Source: Pseudomonadales bacterium (lineage in GTDB: Bacteria; Pseudomonadota; Gammaproteobacteria; Pseudomonadales; Azotimanducaceae). Taken from it: a stretch of DNA of 39,712 nt. Shown here one piece after another: positions 15,063 through 24,259 of this stretch. Made by a program: the position numbers and the translations under genes. The stretch is taken from NCBI GenBank assembly GCA_017854255.1, contig JAFMIA010000024.1, forward strand, positions 1-39,712, written 5' to 3'. The notes under the pieces were generated by a model, which made no database searches, was not told where the DNA came from, and saw nothing but the letters and a program-made list of their open reading frames with translations. Within the stretch, counting starts at the first letter, position 1. Each line of letters begins with the position of its first letter.

Positions 15063-15938
15063 ATGAGCATGAATCGATGGTTCGAGAGGTTAGGAGCAAG
15101 TCGTGCGGCTTGCGTGGTGGGTATTTTGCTCAGCGTGAGTGGTTGCGCCAGTATCGTCTCCAATGCGACGAGCCAATTTGCGGATAATCTGTCCTCGGCG
15201 ATTCTGGGATCAAACGATGTCGCAACAGTGCGGGAAGCCATTCCAGCTTATCTTGTTTTGATTGATAGTTTGGTAATGGGTGAGTCTCCGTCACCAGACT
15301 TGTTACTCGCCGCCGCGCAGTTGAACGGCGCCTTTACCAATTTAGTTGAGCCGGAACGCGCCGGGACCTTGTCGCTGAAAGCGCTCGACTATGCGGCCCG
15401 CGGGGCGTGTCTTAAAAGCGTCACGCTATGCGATCTGTCTCAGCTTAGTTTTGAGACATTTTCTGAGCGCGTTGAGTCGATCTCTCTTAAAGAAGTGGCG
15501 CCGGCTTATCAATTGGCCGTAGCCTGGACTGGCTGGATTCAAGCCAATAGCGGTGATTGGGCGGCCGTGGGTCAACTGGCCCGCGTCAAAGCGCTGATGA
15601 CCCGCGTACTGGTTCTAGCCGATGGGTTCGATGAGGGCGGCGCGCACTTGTATATGGGCGGACTCGAGACGGTGTTGCCGGCCAGCATGGGCGGCAATCC
15701 AGAAAAGGGCAAAGCGCACTTTGAAAGCGCGATTGCGTATTCTGGTGGCCGCTTCCTGATGGCAAAAGTGGTTTATGCCGAGCAATACGCTAAACTCGTT
15801 TTCGATCAGACATTGCATGATGCGCTACTTAACAGCGTCCTGGCCGCCGATCCGGTCGCGCCGAATCTAACATTAATTAATACCCTGGCTCAGGAACGAG
15901 CCAAGCAGCTGATGATGGAGTCCAATGATTATTTCTAA
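15063..15938 (+). CDS. TRAP transporter T-component (TatT) lipoprotein
   Basis: A 291-residue lipoprotein. The N-terminal signal ends in a lipobox (LLSVSGCAS), so Cys is the lipidated first residue. The rest is alpha-helical and matches the TatT family, known from Treponema Tp0956 as a trimeric TPR-like protein that docks onto the TRAP binding protein. Clear family segments include YLVLIDSLVMGESPSPDLLLAAA and HLYMGGLETVLPASMGGNPEKGKAHFE. The start could be 15063 or 15069; both are in frame and both have a GGGA-like site. Its stop overlaps the dctP-like gene by 14 bases, so it is translationally coupled and opens a four-gene TRAP operon. The frame is open back to 14955 without reason to start there. 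Confidence 0.87.
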   Translation: MSMNRWFERLGASRAACVVGILLSVSGCASIVSNATSQFADNLSSAILGSNDVATVREAIPAYLVLIDSLVMGESPSPDLLLAAAQLNGAFTNLVEPERAGTLSLKALDYAARGACLKSVTLCDLSQLSFETFSERVESISLKEVAPAYQLAVAWTGWIQANSGDWAAVGQLARVKALMTRVLVLADGFDEGGAHLYMGGLETVLPASMGGNPEKGKAHFESAIAYSGGRFLMAKVVYAEQYAKLVFDQTLHDALLNSVLAADPVAPNLTLINTLAQERAKQLMMESNDYF

Positions 15939-16959
15939 ACATCTAAAACCCCGAATCAATCGCCTGACACGCGGGTTTGTTTTGTGTCTTGCCCTAGTCG
16001 GCGCGGCCTCGAGCACAAGCGCACAAACGTTGAAGATGGCAACGGTTGCCCCGGACGGGCTCGCTTGGATCAAGCAATTGCGCACGGCAATGAAAGCGAT
16101 CGATCAAGAAACCGAAGGTCGGGTTAAGTTCAAACTTTATCCTGGCGGGGTGCAAGGCGATGATTCGACCGTGCTCAGAAAAATGCGTATTGGTCAGCTG
16201 CAAGGGGGCGCCCTGGCAGCCGGCGCGCTCATTCGGTTTTACACCGATCTTCAGATTTACAACATGCCCCTGCAGTTTAAAAATTCAAACGAAGTACAGC
16301 ACGTTCGAGCCGAAATGGACGACGGTATTATCGATGGGATTAAGCAGGGCGGTGTTCATGTATTCCCCTTGATCGAAACGGGCTTTGCATACTTGTTGTC
16401 AAAAAAGCCGGTGTCCAAGCCTGAGGATATGGCCAATTTAAAAGTTTGGGTCCCCGATGGCGATCCGTTGGGCGAACAACTGGTCAAGCTTTTTAAAGTG
16501 AGCCCCGTGCCGTTGAATATCACCGACGTCTTGGCGGCGCTACAAACGGGCCTGGTAGATGCGGTCGCTGTGCCGCCGCTGGTTGCGATTGCGCTGCAGT
16601 GGCACAACCACGTCGATTACATGATGGATCTGCCGCTGATGTATATCTACTCGGTTTTGGCGGTGGATGGCCGGGCAATGAAGAAGGTGAGTCCTGCTGA
16701 TCAAGCGGTTATTGCAAGCCATCTCGATCCCTTGATGAAAGAAATCGATGGGGTGAATCGGCAAGACAACGTCAAAGCGTTCGAGGCGATTCTGGCCCAG
16801 GGCGTGACCCCAGTACAACCAAGCACTGCGGATTTGGCCGCGTGGAATGCCCTCGCAGTGGAGGCGTTGGCTGCGATGGTTGCCGCTGAGGAGGTCTCCC
16901 AACCCGTTTTGGATCAGTTCCAAGCATCCCTTGAAGCCTACCGGGCTCAGTCGCAGTAG
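15925..16959 (+). CDS. TRAP transporter solute-binding protein (DctP family)
   Basis: A 344-residue periplasmic binding protein. A basic N-terminus and hydrophobic core form a signal peptide that ends before AQTLKMATVAP (about residue 34). The body follows the DctP pattern: FKLYPGGVQGDD, LRKMRIGQLQGGAL, then VWVPDGDPLGEQ and ALQTGLVDAVAVPP. The residue pattern belongs to the TatT-associated subgroup. The usual carboxylate-binding Arg at the centre of the DctP fold is not obvious, so ligands other than dicarboxylates, including hydrophobic ones, are possible. GGAG lies 4 bases before the ATG. It overlaps the TatT gene and is followed 3 bases later by the small permease gene. Confidence 0.92.
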   Translation: MIISKHLKPRINRLTRGFVLCLALVGAASSTSAQTLKMATVAPDGLAWIKQLRTAMKAIDQETEGRVKFKLYPGGVQGDDSTVLRKMRIGQLQGGALAAGALIRFYTDLQIYNMPLQFKNSNEVQHVRAEMDDGIIDGIKQGGVHVFPLIETGFAYLLSKKPVSKPEDMANLKVWVPDGDPLGEQLVKLFKVSPVPLNITDVLAALQTGLVDAVAVPPLVAIALQWHNHVDYMMDLPLMYIYSVLAVDGRAMKKVSPADQAVIASHLDPLMKEIDGVNRQDNVKAFEAILAQGVTPVQPSTADLAAWNALAVEALAAMVAAEEVSQPVLDQFQASLEAYRAQSQ

Positions 16960-16962
16960 CGT

Positions 16963-17460
16963 ATGGCGTCAACTGATCAGTCTGTTATGCCGCGGCTTAT
17001 CAAAGGTTACGCCGCGTTTGAAGATGGCGTCTTGATGCTGATCTTTGCGAGCACCTTAGGTTTGGCTGTGATGCAGATTTTGCTTCGAAATTTTTTTGAT
17101 ATTGGTTTGATTTGGCTTGAAAGTTATCTGCGCATGCAGGTGCTTTGGTTGGCGATGCTGGGCGCCATGGTTGCAACCCGTGAGGGCGGACATATTCGGA
17201 TCGATCTGCTCGCACGGTTTATTCAGGGCAAGCTGATTCGCTATTTTGACGGTGCGGTGGCGGTGTTCTCGGTTTTGGTTTGTGGGGCAGCGACTTATGC
17301 CTGTATCACCTTAGTGCAATTCGAGATGGAAGATAACATGATGGCGTTCGGGCCCGTGCCCATCTGGATGTGCCAGCTGATCCTGCCTTTTGGCTTTGGG
17401 GTGATGACCCTGCGGTTTGCGGAGAAAGCCCGACGGGTGATTTTTAAGGGCGCACTCTAA
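16963..17460 (+). CDS. TRAP transporter small permease (DctQ family)
   Basis: A 165-residue membrane protein with four hydrophobic helices. The conserved DctQ segment is visible: WLESYLRMQVLWLAMLGAMVATREGGHIRID, with helix three over the GAVAVFSVLVCGAATYACI region. It pairs with the large permease. Its TAA stop overlaps the ATG of the large permease gene by one base (TAATG), typical of tight translational coupling. The start at 16963 is the only one that leaves the full N-terminus; an inner ATG at 16987 is also possible. Confidence 0.92.
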   Translation: MASTDQSVMPRLIKGYAAFEDGVLMLIFASTLGLAVMQILLRNFFDIGLIWLESYLRMQVLWLAMLGAMVATREGGHIRIDLLARFIQGKLIRYFDGAVAVFSVLVCGAATYACITLVQFEMEDNMMAFGPVPIWMCQLILPFGFGVMTLRFAEKARRVIFKGAL

Positions 17461-18740
17461 TGGGGTTTCTGGGTTCAGCCGGTCTGATGCTACTGGCGCT
17501 GCTGGGCTCGCCCTTGTTCATTGTGATCCTGGCTGCTGCGATGCTGGGGTTCCTCATCTCCGAAGTGCCGCTCACCGTCATCGGTATTGAAATGTACCGC
17601 ATCGTTGAAACCCCCATGCTGCTCGCGCTACCTTTGTTCACCTTCGCAGGCTACGTTTTGGCAGAATCGGGGATGTCCCAACGCCTGGTTCGCCTGACCG
17701 CGGCGACGCTGGGTTGGTTGCCCGGTGGTCTGGCCCTGGTCGCTTTTGTGACCTGCGCCTTCTTCACGGCCTTTACGGGGGCCTCAGGGGTGACCATCGT
17801 CGCGATTGGGGCTTTGCTGTATCCAGCCCTGCAACAAGGCGGTTATACCGAGCGTTTCAGTTTGGGGCTGGTTACCACCTCAGGCAGCTTAGGGCTACTG
17901 CTGGCGCCGTCGTTGCCGCTAATTTTATATGGGGTGTTGGTGCAGCAAATGGATTTGGGCGTGCAATTTAGCATCCAAGATCTGTTTTTGGCGGGCCTTA
18001 TGCCCGCGGCCTTGATGATTATCATGCTGACCGCGTATACCGTTATCACGCAACCGGGGGTTACGCGCCCAGTCGATGAGGCAAGACCGTCGGTTCGAAA
18101 GGCTGCGTGGGCGATGCGCTGGGAGTTGCCGATGCCGGTGGTGGTGTTGGGGGGGATTTATTCCGGTTTTTTTGCCGTGTCCGAGGCCGCCGCGATCACG
18201 GCTTTGTATGTGTTGATTGTCGAAGTGGGGATCCATCGGGAGATAACGCTTTCGACCTTAGTGCGCATTACCCGCGAAGCGATGGTCATGGTGGGGGGGA
18301 TTTTGTTGATACTGGCCGTGTCGCTTGCGTTCACGAATTTTCTAGTCGACTCAGAAGTTCCCCAATGGTTGTTCGAGCAGATTCAGCAGGTGGTCTCCAG
18401 TCCGCTGACCTTTTTGTTACTGCTCAATATTATTTTGCTCTTGCTGGGCGCGATACTCGATATTTTTTCCGCCTTGGTGATCATGATCCCACTGATCGTG
18501 CCGGTCGCGATGCAGTTTGGGATTCACCCGGTGCATTTGGGCATTATTTTCTTAGCAAATATGCAGATCGGTTACTTCACGCCGCCCGTTGGGATGAACC
18601 TGTTCATTGCCAGTTATCGGTTCAAAAAGCCCGTGGCGGAGTTGTATCGCGCGACGCTGCCGTTCATGGCGGTGCTCATGGTCGCGCTCGCCTTTATTAC
18701 CTATGTCCCATGGCTGAGTCTTGCTTGGATGAGCGAATAA
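17460..18740 (+). CDS. TRAP transporter large permease (DctM family)
   Basis: A 426-residue membrane protein, the standard DctM length, with about twelve hydrophobic segments. Typical DctM features are FTAFTGASGVTIVAIGALLYPAL and TSGSLGLLLAPSLPLILYG near residues 100-155, LLLLNIILLLLGAILD in the C-terminal half, and NMQIGYFTPPVGMNLF near the end. It forms the sodium-driven transport channel with the DctQ-type subunit and receives solute from the DctP-type protein. It is the last gene of the operon and converges on the gamma-glutamyltransferase-like gene with 22 bases between the stops. Confidence 0.95.
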   Translation: MGFLGSAGLMLLALLGSPLFIVILAAAMLGFLISEVPLTVIGIEMYRIVETPMLLALPLFTFAGYVLAESGMSQRLVRLTAATLGWLPGGLALVAFVTCAFFTAFTGASGVTIVAIGALLYPALQQGGYTERFSLGLVTTSGSLGLLLAPSLPLILYGVLVQQMDLGVQFSIQDLFLAGLMPAALMIIMLTAYTVITQPGVTRPVDEARPSVRKAAWAMRWELPMPVVVLGGIYSGFFAVSEAAAITALYVLIVEVGIHREITLSTLVRITREAMVMVGGILLILAVSLAFTNFLVDSEVPQWLFEQIQQVVSSPLTFLLLLNIILLLLGAILDIFSALVIMIPLIVPVAMQFGIHPVHLGIIFLANMQIGYFTPPVGMNLFIASYRFKKPVAELYRATLPFMAVLMVALAFITYVPWLSLAWMSE

Positions 18741-18762
18741 CGGGTACCAAAATGGGCGTGGC

Positions 18763-20346
18763 TTAAAAGCCCGCGGCCAGTCCTTCCTTGCGATGATCAC
18801 TGCCCCCACAATAACCGTTCTCAATACGGGCAATCAGTTGGGCGCCGCCAAAGAGATGTTCAGGCTCGTGGAGTTTAAGCGTGTGGCCCCGAGCGCTCAG
18901 GGACGCAAGGGTGGCATCTGAAAAACCTGATTCTAAGGCGAGGTCACCGGACTCTGTGAGGTGCCATCGCGGCGCATCCGATGCAGCCTGTGGGTTTTGG
19001 TTATGAATGATCACACGCACCATCATCTGCACATGACCTTGCGCTTGCATATGACCACCCATGACGCCAAAGCTCATGAAGGGTTGGTCGTTTAAAAAGG
19101 CAAAGCCAGGAATGATGGTGTGGAAGGGCCGTTTGCTGGGTCCGACACAGTTGGGATGACCCGCTTGGGTATTAAACCCGGAGCCTCGGTTTTGAAGGCT
19201 AATGCCGGTGCCGGGCACCACGATCCCGGAGCCAAAACCGCGGAAGTTCGATTGAATAAAGGACACCATCATGCCGGACGCATCGGCGGCCGTGAGATAG
19301 ACCGTATCGGGGCTCGCGCCCAGCGCGGGTGGCGGGCCTTGGACTTGGTCGAGCCGGATTGCTTGCGCGGCCTGTCGCAAGGTTTCTGGATCCATAAGCG
19401 ATGAAACGCGCTCGGTCATTGTCGTTGGATCCGCAAGGTGCTGCGCAACCTGTTGCCAGGCGTAGCGTATGGCTTCAACCTGCAGGTGGATGGCGTCCGG
19501 GCTGTCCAATTCGAATTGGGTCATGTCCCAATGCTCTAATATTCCGAGAGCGATCAAAGCCATGATGCCTTGCCCGTTAGGGGGTATTTCAAATAGCCGC
19601 GCGCCAGAAAAGGCCGTTGAAATGGGCGCGACCCATTCGGCTTGATGCTCCGCCAAATCTGATTTCGCTAAGGGGTAACCCGCTTGGTTGGCATCAAGAA
19701 TCATGCGTTCTGCCAAATCACCGTGATAAAAGGCCTCACCAAAACTGTCGCGGATTGCCTTGAGGGTCTCGGCATGCTTTGGCAAATTAACCAATGAGCC
19801 GATGTTCGGAGCCCTGCCATCTGGAAAAAAGGTCGCCTGAAACTCCGGGAAATCGCGATAAGTGCGCTGGGCATGCTGCCAGTAGAAGGCGCTTTTGGGA
19901 CCCACCAAATAACCATTTTCGGCGTAATCAATCGCAGAATCGAAGAGCGCTTTAAAGGGTAATCGGCCAAAGCGTTCGGAGAGCGTCGACCAGACATTGA
20001 CAGCCCCCGGCACGGTCACGCTGTGCCAACCTAGGCCCGGCATGCGTTTCAGGCCGAGGTAGTCGCGGCGCTTTAAGGCGCTTGGCGTCCGGCCTGAACC
20101 ATTGATGCCGTGCAGGTCTTTGCCGTCATAGATGAGTGCAAAAGCATCACTGCCAATACCGTTGTTGTTGGGCTCAACGACCGTTAGGGTGATTGCCGCT
20201 GCAAGGGCTGCGTCCACGGCATTCCCGCCGGATCTGAGGGCAGCAAGACCCGCAGCGGTGGCGAGGGGTTGGGACGTGGCGACCATGTTCTGGGCAAAAA
20301 CCGGCTGACGGTTAGCGGGGTAGGGCAGCGCCCAATCAAATGCCAT
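18763..20346 (-). CDS. Gamma-glutamyltransferase family protein (YwrD-like)
   Basis: A 527-residue Ntn-hydrolase precursor. The family opening is present (MVATSQPLATAAGLAALRSGGNAVDAA), as is the NGSGRTP loop. The autocleavage/nucleophile threonine is most likely T348 in SPDTVYLTAADASGMMVS, which matches the GGT pattern T-x-x-x-x-x-x-D-x-x-G. FGSGIVVPGTGISLQNRG and MGGHMQAQGH complete the small subunit. There is no signal peptide, so it acts in the cytosol, as for YwrD-like enzymes. It would hydrolyse or transfer gamma-glutamyl groups, or process a related amide. Its start overlaps the upstream ABC exporter gene by 11 bases, indicating a three-gene operon with a heterodimeric exporter. Confidence 0.92.
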   Translation of the reverse strand: MAFDWALPYPANRQPVFAQNMVATSQPLATAAGLAALRSGGNAVDAALAAAITLTVVEPNNNGIGSDAFALIYDGKDLHGINGSGRTPSALKRRDYLGLKRMPGLGWHSVTVPGAVNVWSTLSERFGRLPFKALFDSAIDYAENGYLVGPKSAFYWQHAQRTYRDFPEFQATFFPDGRAPNIGSLVNLPKHAETLKAIRDSFGEAFYHGDLAERMILDANQAGYPLAKSDLAEHQAEWVAPISTAFSGARLFEIPPNGQGIMALIALGILEHWDMTQFELDSPDAIHLQVEAIRYAWQQVAQHLADPTTMTERVSSLMDPETLRQAAQAIRLDQVQGPPPALGASPDTVYLTAADASGMMVSFIQSNFRGFGSGIVVPGTGISLQNRGSGFNTQAGHPNCVGPSKRPFHTIIPGFAFLNDQPFMSFGVMGGHMQAQGHVQMMVRVIIHNQNPQAASDAPRWHLTESGDLALESGFSDATLASLSARGHTLKLHEPEHLFGGAQLIARIENGYCGGSDHRKEGLAAGF

Positions 20347-22216
20347 CAGGTTGCTCCACGTTAATGGGTTCGGCTTGTTGCCAAAGATTACTCAAACTTT
20401 GTTGTTGAAAGAGGTGATAATATCGGCCTCGTCGCGTAATAAGTTCATCATGATTGCCTTGCTCGATGATGCGGCCGTCATCGATGACCACAATTTGATT
20501 GGCATGGCGAATGGTCGATAATCTGTGGGCAATGATGACGCTAATTCTGTCCTTGAGTAGTGCGCGCAGACCTTGTTCGATCCGAGCCTCGGTTAACGTG
20601 TCAACCGATGAGGTCGCCTCATCCATAATCAGGATCTGTGGATCTGCGAGCAGGGCCCGAGCAAAGGAAATGAGTTGTTTCTGGCCAGCCGAGAGACTCG
20701 ACCCGCCCTCACCAATCACCGTCTCATAGCCGAGCGGCATCGCAATGATGACGTCATGGGCGCCGGCCTGTTTTGCCGCAACGAGAATCTGATCTTGGTC
20801 TGCTGACAAATCTCCGTAGCGAATATTGTCGGCAATTGTGCCAGCAAATAAATGCGAGGACTGTAGCACCACGCCCAGATTCGATTGCAATGCCTGCAGG
20901 CTCCAATCGCGATAGTCCACATCATTAATTAAAATTCGGCCGGCAGTGGGTTCATAAAACCGGGCCAGTAGGCTGATCAAGGTGGTCTTGCCGCCGCCGG
21001 TTGCGCCCACCACGGCGACACTTTGCCCGCGCTGAATCGCCAAATCGATATTGTGCAACACGGGTTTGCCCGTATTGTACCGAAAGCCGACCCCCTCAAA
21101 AGTAATGCGCTCGATCGGTTGGTTAAACGCATCGGGCTCGGCGCCGCGGGTCGTGGGTTGCGCCAGTCTGTCGAGCACCGCTTGGCTGTCTTGTATGTCG
21201 GGTTCAGCTTGGATCAAACTGATGACCCGTTCAGCGGACGCTTGGGCCATTTGCATTTCGGCAAACCAATGGGCGAGTTGCTCTATCGGCTCAAAAAAAT
21301 GCCGAGTGTAGGTTAAGAAAGCGATCAAGGTCCCGGTAGAGATCAGGCCCCAGGCCGACTCAATCCCCCCAACCACGAGGGCAATACCGGTGGCTAGGGC
21401 TGAGAGGGTTAGCACAATCGGTAGATAGATCGCCGCTTGCACCGCATTCGTAATTGAGGCCGCGTGCATACGATCGGTCAAGCGGCCGAATTTATTCAGA
21501 TTGTCAGCTTCTTTCACAAAGACCTTGCTGGTCAAAACGCCCATGATATTCTCGTTGTAGGCGCCGGTGATTCGAGAATTGGTCTGCCGGACCTCCCGTG
21601 CACTGCGCAGGATCCTGGTCTGAAAGTAGCGGCTGATGATTGCCAATAGCGGCAGGCTCAGCAGGATGATCAATCCTAGAACCGGTTCCATAATGAGCAT
21701 CGCGCCCGAAATGCCCAGCATGATGGTGAAGGACCAGAACAGGTCGAGGATGCCCCACGCCATAATATTCGATAACCGTTCGCAGTCTGAGGTCATGCGC
21801 GCCATGAGCCAGCCGACGGGTCGTTCATCATAGTAGGCAAAGGATAACCGCTGCAGATTGGCGAAGCCGTCGCGACGGATGTCGTGGCTCATGTGACTGC
21901 GAAGCTTGCCACCAAACCATAAAAACCCAAGCACAGCGGTGCCTAAGGCAACACACAATACCCCGTACAAGGCGCCATAACCGAGCAGATCGATGTCTTG
22001 GCCATACAGGCCAATATCGTCAATGACCCACCTTGTCACGAGCGGAAAAGAAATCTCAGCGATGCCAACCACGACCGCGCAGAGGGCAAGCAGCACCAAA
22101 TCCTTTGGGTAACGGCGGGCATAGGTTAGTAATTGCGTCCAGACCCCCAGCTTTAAATCTTTGTCGGGCGTGAACTCATCGCTGAAGTTGTCGTCGTCAT
22201 AGAAGGCGTCGCTCAT
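20336..22216 (-). CDS. ABC exporter half-transporter, MdlB-like (consensus ATPase site)
   Basis: A 626-residue fused membrane/ATPase half-transporter. Six helices occupy residues 35 to about 310. The nucleotide-binding domain has Walker A GATGGGKTT (404-412), signature LSAGQ (508-512), Walker B ILIMD (528-532) with the catalytic Glu (E533), and the H-loop AHRLST. The signature deviates from LSGGQ, while the partner has LSGGQ but lacks the catalytic Glu. In the heterodimer the Glu of this protein therefore faces the canonical signature, giving one competent and one degenerate site. It overlaps the partner gene by 4 bases (ATGA) and the GGT-like gene by 11. Substrate unknown; MdlAB homologues are multidrug or lipid exporters. 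Confidence 0.94.
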   Translation of the reverse strand: MSDAFYDDDNFSDEFTPDKDLKLGVWTQLLTYARRYPKDLVLLALCAVVVGIAEISFPLVTRWVIDDIGLYGQDIDLLGYGALYGVLCVALGTAVLGFLWFGGKLRSHMSHDIRRDGFANLQRLSFAYYDERPVGWLMARMTSDCERLSNIMAWGILDLFWSFTIMLGISGAMLIMEPVLGLIILLSLPLLAIISRYFQTRILRSAREVRQTNSRITGAYNENIMGVLTSKVFVKEADNLNKFGRLTDRMHAASITNAVQAAIYLPIVLTLSALATGIALVVGGIESAWGLISTGTLIAFLTYTRHFFEPIEQLAHWFAEMQMAQASAERVISLIQAEPDIQDSQAVLDRLAQPTTRGAEPDAFNQPIERITFEGVGFRYNTGKPVLHNIDLAIQRGQSVAVVGATGGGKTTLISLLARFYEPTAGRILINDVDYRDWSLQALQSNLGVVLQSSHLFAGTIADNIRYGDLSADQDQILVAAKQAGAHDVIIAMPLGYETVIGEGGSSLSAGQKQLISFARALLADPQILIMDEATSSVDTLTEARIEQGLRALLKDRISVIIAHRLSTIRHANQIVVIDDGRIIEQGNHDELITRRGRYYHLFQQQSLSNLWQQAEPINVEQPDGI

Positions 22217-24069
22217 AACAGGTTGCCCTCAGGGGTTCGACTCTGCTGGATATCTCGTTGCACTTGGCCTTGCAATTCACAGAGTTTTCGATAGATCCCG
22301 GGTGTTTGTGACAAAGTCTCATGGGTTCCGATTTGGGCGACTTCGCCATGGTCTAAAACGATAATTCGGTCGGCTTGCATTACCGTGGATAACCGATGGG
22401 CAACGATAACGGTGGTCCGGTTGGCGCGAACCCGTCTGAGATTGGTGAGGATCTGAGACTCAGTGTCGGTATCTACGGCGGACAGCGCATCGTCAAGAAT
22501 GAGGATTGCTGGGTCTTTTAATAGCGCCCTGGCAATGGCGAGGCGCTGACGCTGACCGCCGGAGAGCGTGACACCCCGTTCGCCGACAAGCGCTTCAAAG
22601 CCATTCGGTAAAGCTTGAATGGTGCCCAGTAGATTCGCCGTTGTGACCGCCTCGGTCATGTCAGCAAGGCTTGCTTGGGTTTGACCTATTCGAAGGTTGT
22701 CGGCAATTGAGCCGGCAAACAAAAAGGATTCTTGAAGCACGACGCCCATTTGCGCTCGGACAGACTTTCTAGACAATTGACTGAGGTCAAAGTCATCGAC
22801 CCATAAGGCGCCTTGCTGGGGATCATACAGGCGCAGCAAGAGCTGGATCAGAGTGCTTTTACCCGCGCCAGGTGCGCCCACGAGTGCCACGGTTTCACCG
22901 GCGGCAATGGTAAGGGATAGATTCGATAATACGGGTGGATTACCCGGATGGTGAAAGGTCACGCTATCGAGTTTGATTTGTCCGTTCAGCGGGGCGGTTA
23001 AGGCTTGCTCAAGTTTAGATTCCTCTGGCTCTGACAGAATCTCAGCCATTCGTTTGAGTGCAACCACCGCTTTGCCAGAGTCGGTTAGGACCCGGCCCAT
23101 ATGCCGGATGGGCCAGATGATCATGCCTTCATAGGTGATGAAGGCAAAAAGGGTCCCAATCGTCATGGCATCGGCGAGTACCCAATGGGCGCCAACGAAG
23201 AGAATGAGGCCAACTTGAAACAGGCAGACTATGTCGCTGGCGCCATAGTAAAAGCCTAAAAAACGCATCAAGCGTTGATTTTGATCACGAAACCTTGCGT
23301 TCGCACGGCCAAACTTTTCGGCTTCAAAGTCTTGCCGAGCAAAGGCCCGGACCACGCGAATTCCGGTTAAGTTTTCCTGCAGGACGGTGGTGAGGCTCGC
23401 CTCGGCTTCATCGACCTCTAAGAACATTGCTTTCACGCGATTGAAAAATAACACCGCCGACAGCAGCAAGAGCGGCATCGTGATGAGCGCGACCCCTGTC
23501 ATGGTGACGTCGAGCGACAGTAAAATCGGCGTGACGATCAGTAGCATTAACACCGCGCGACCAATCTCGATGATCTGGCCACTCACAAACACGCGAAAGG
23601 TTTCGATGTCTGAGGTGCAGCGCTGGATCAGGTCTCCGGTATCGGCCTGATGATGAAAGGCGATGGGTAGGTGATTCAAATGGTTCATGAGGGTGTCGCG
23701 CAGGCGCCGCGCCATGCCTTCCGCGGCGACGGCGATTTGTTTCCCCCGTAGGTAGACAAAATAACCGGCAAGGGCGGTGCACAACACAATCAGGATGCCG
23801 GATAATCCCAATTGCATATACAACGCATAATCGTCGCTGAGACCTGAGGGCATAAAGTGCTGAAGCCAGGTTAGATAGGCATCCGGGGCCTCACCGGTCA
23901 AGCGATCGAGCATCGAGCGAGTAATCATGGGTACGGTGAATAGCAGCGCAAAGCTTGCAATCATAGCCAGTAGCGCCATCAGTAAAGGGCCACGAAAGCC
24001 GGCCGAGATGGTTACAAATAGCGGCCAGAGCGCAGGGGTTTTAGGGTGGGTTGAAGCGGTAGCATGCAT
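22213..24069 (-). CDS. ABC exporter half-transporter, MdlA-like (degenerate ATPase site)
   Basis: A 618-residue half-transporter and first gene of the operon. Membrane helices fill residues 28 to about 320. The ATPase domain has Walker A GAPGAGKST (398-406), signature LSGGQ (502-506) and Walker B ILILD (522-526), followed by Asp527 instead of the catalytic Glu (LILDDALSAVD), as in E. coli MdlA and other degenerate-site subunits. The H-loop reads AHRLST. There is no N-terminal peptidase C39 domain, so it does not process GG-leader peptides. It forms a heterodimer with the next gene. It is divergent from the glutathione transferase gene with 190 bases between the starts. Confidence 0.94.
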   Translation of the reverse strand: MHATASTHPKTPALWPLFVTISAGFRGPLLMALLAMIASFALLFTVPMITRSMLDRLTGEAPDAYLTWLQHFMPSGLSDDYALYMQLGLSGILIVLCTALAGYFVYLRGKQIAVAAEGMARRLRDTLMNHLNHLPIAFHHQADTGDLIQRCTSDIETFRVFVSGQIIEIGRAVLMLLIVTPILLSLDVTMTGVALITMPLLLLSAVLFFNRVKAMFLEVDEAEASLTTVLQENLTGIRVVRAFARQDFEAEKFGRANARFRDQNQRLMRFLGFYYGASDIVCLFQVGLILFVGAHWVLADAMTIGTLFAFITYEGMIIWPIRHMGRVLTDSGKAVVALKRMAEILSEPEESKLEQALTAPLNGQIKLDSVTFHHPGNPPVLSNLSLTIAAGETVALVGAPGAGKSTLIQLLLRLYDPQQGALWVDDFDLSQLSRKSVRAQMGVVLQESFLFAGSIADNLRIGQTQASLADMTEAVTTANLLGTIQALPNGFEALVGERGVTLSGGQRQRLAIARALLKDPAILILDDALSAVDTDTESQILTNLRRVRANRTTVIVAHRLSTVMQADRIIVLDHGEVAQIGTHETLSQTPGIYRKLCELQGQVQRDIQQSRTPEGNLL

Positions 24070-24259
24070 GATGATGGTGCGTCCTCTAGACGATTTAGGT
24101 CAAAGTCGCATGAGGCGTAAACCTCCAGCAAACCGTCCTTGTTTAAAGTGCTGAGGCATTATGCCGCTGCGTAAAACAAATAACAAAGCCGCCTCCAACA
24201 CGCTGGAGTTCAAGACGCCTCTTCTGTATAAAAGGGGTTCTCATTGTTAAGGAAGCGTT

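Noticed and set aside
20336-24069. The ABC exporter pair as the exporter of the GG-leader peptide
   Set aside because: Neither half has an N-terminal C39 peptidase domain and the genes are about 16 kb away with a different operon partner.
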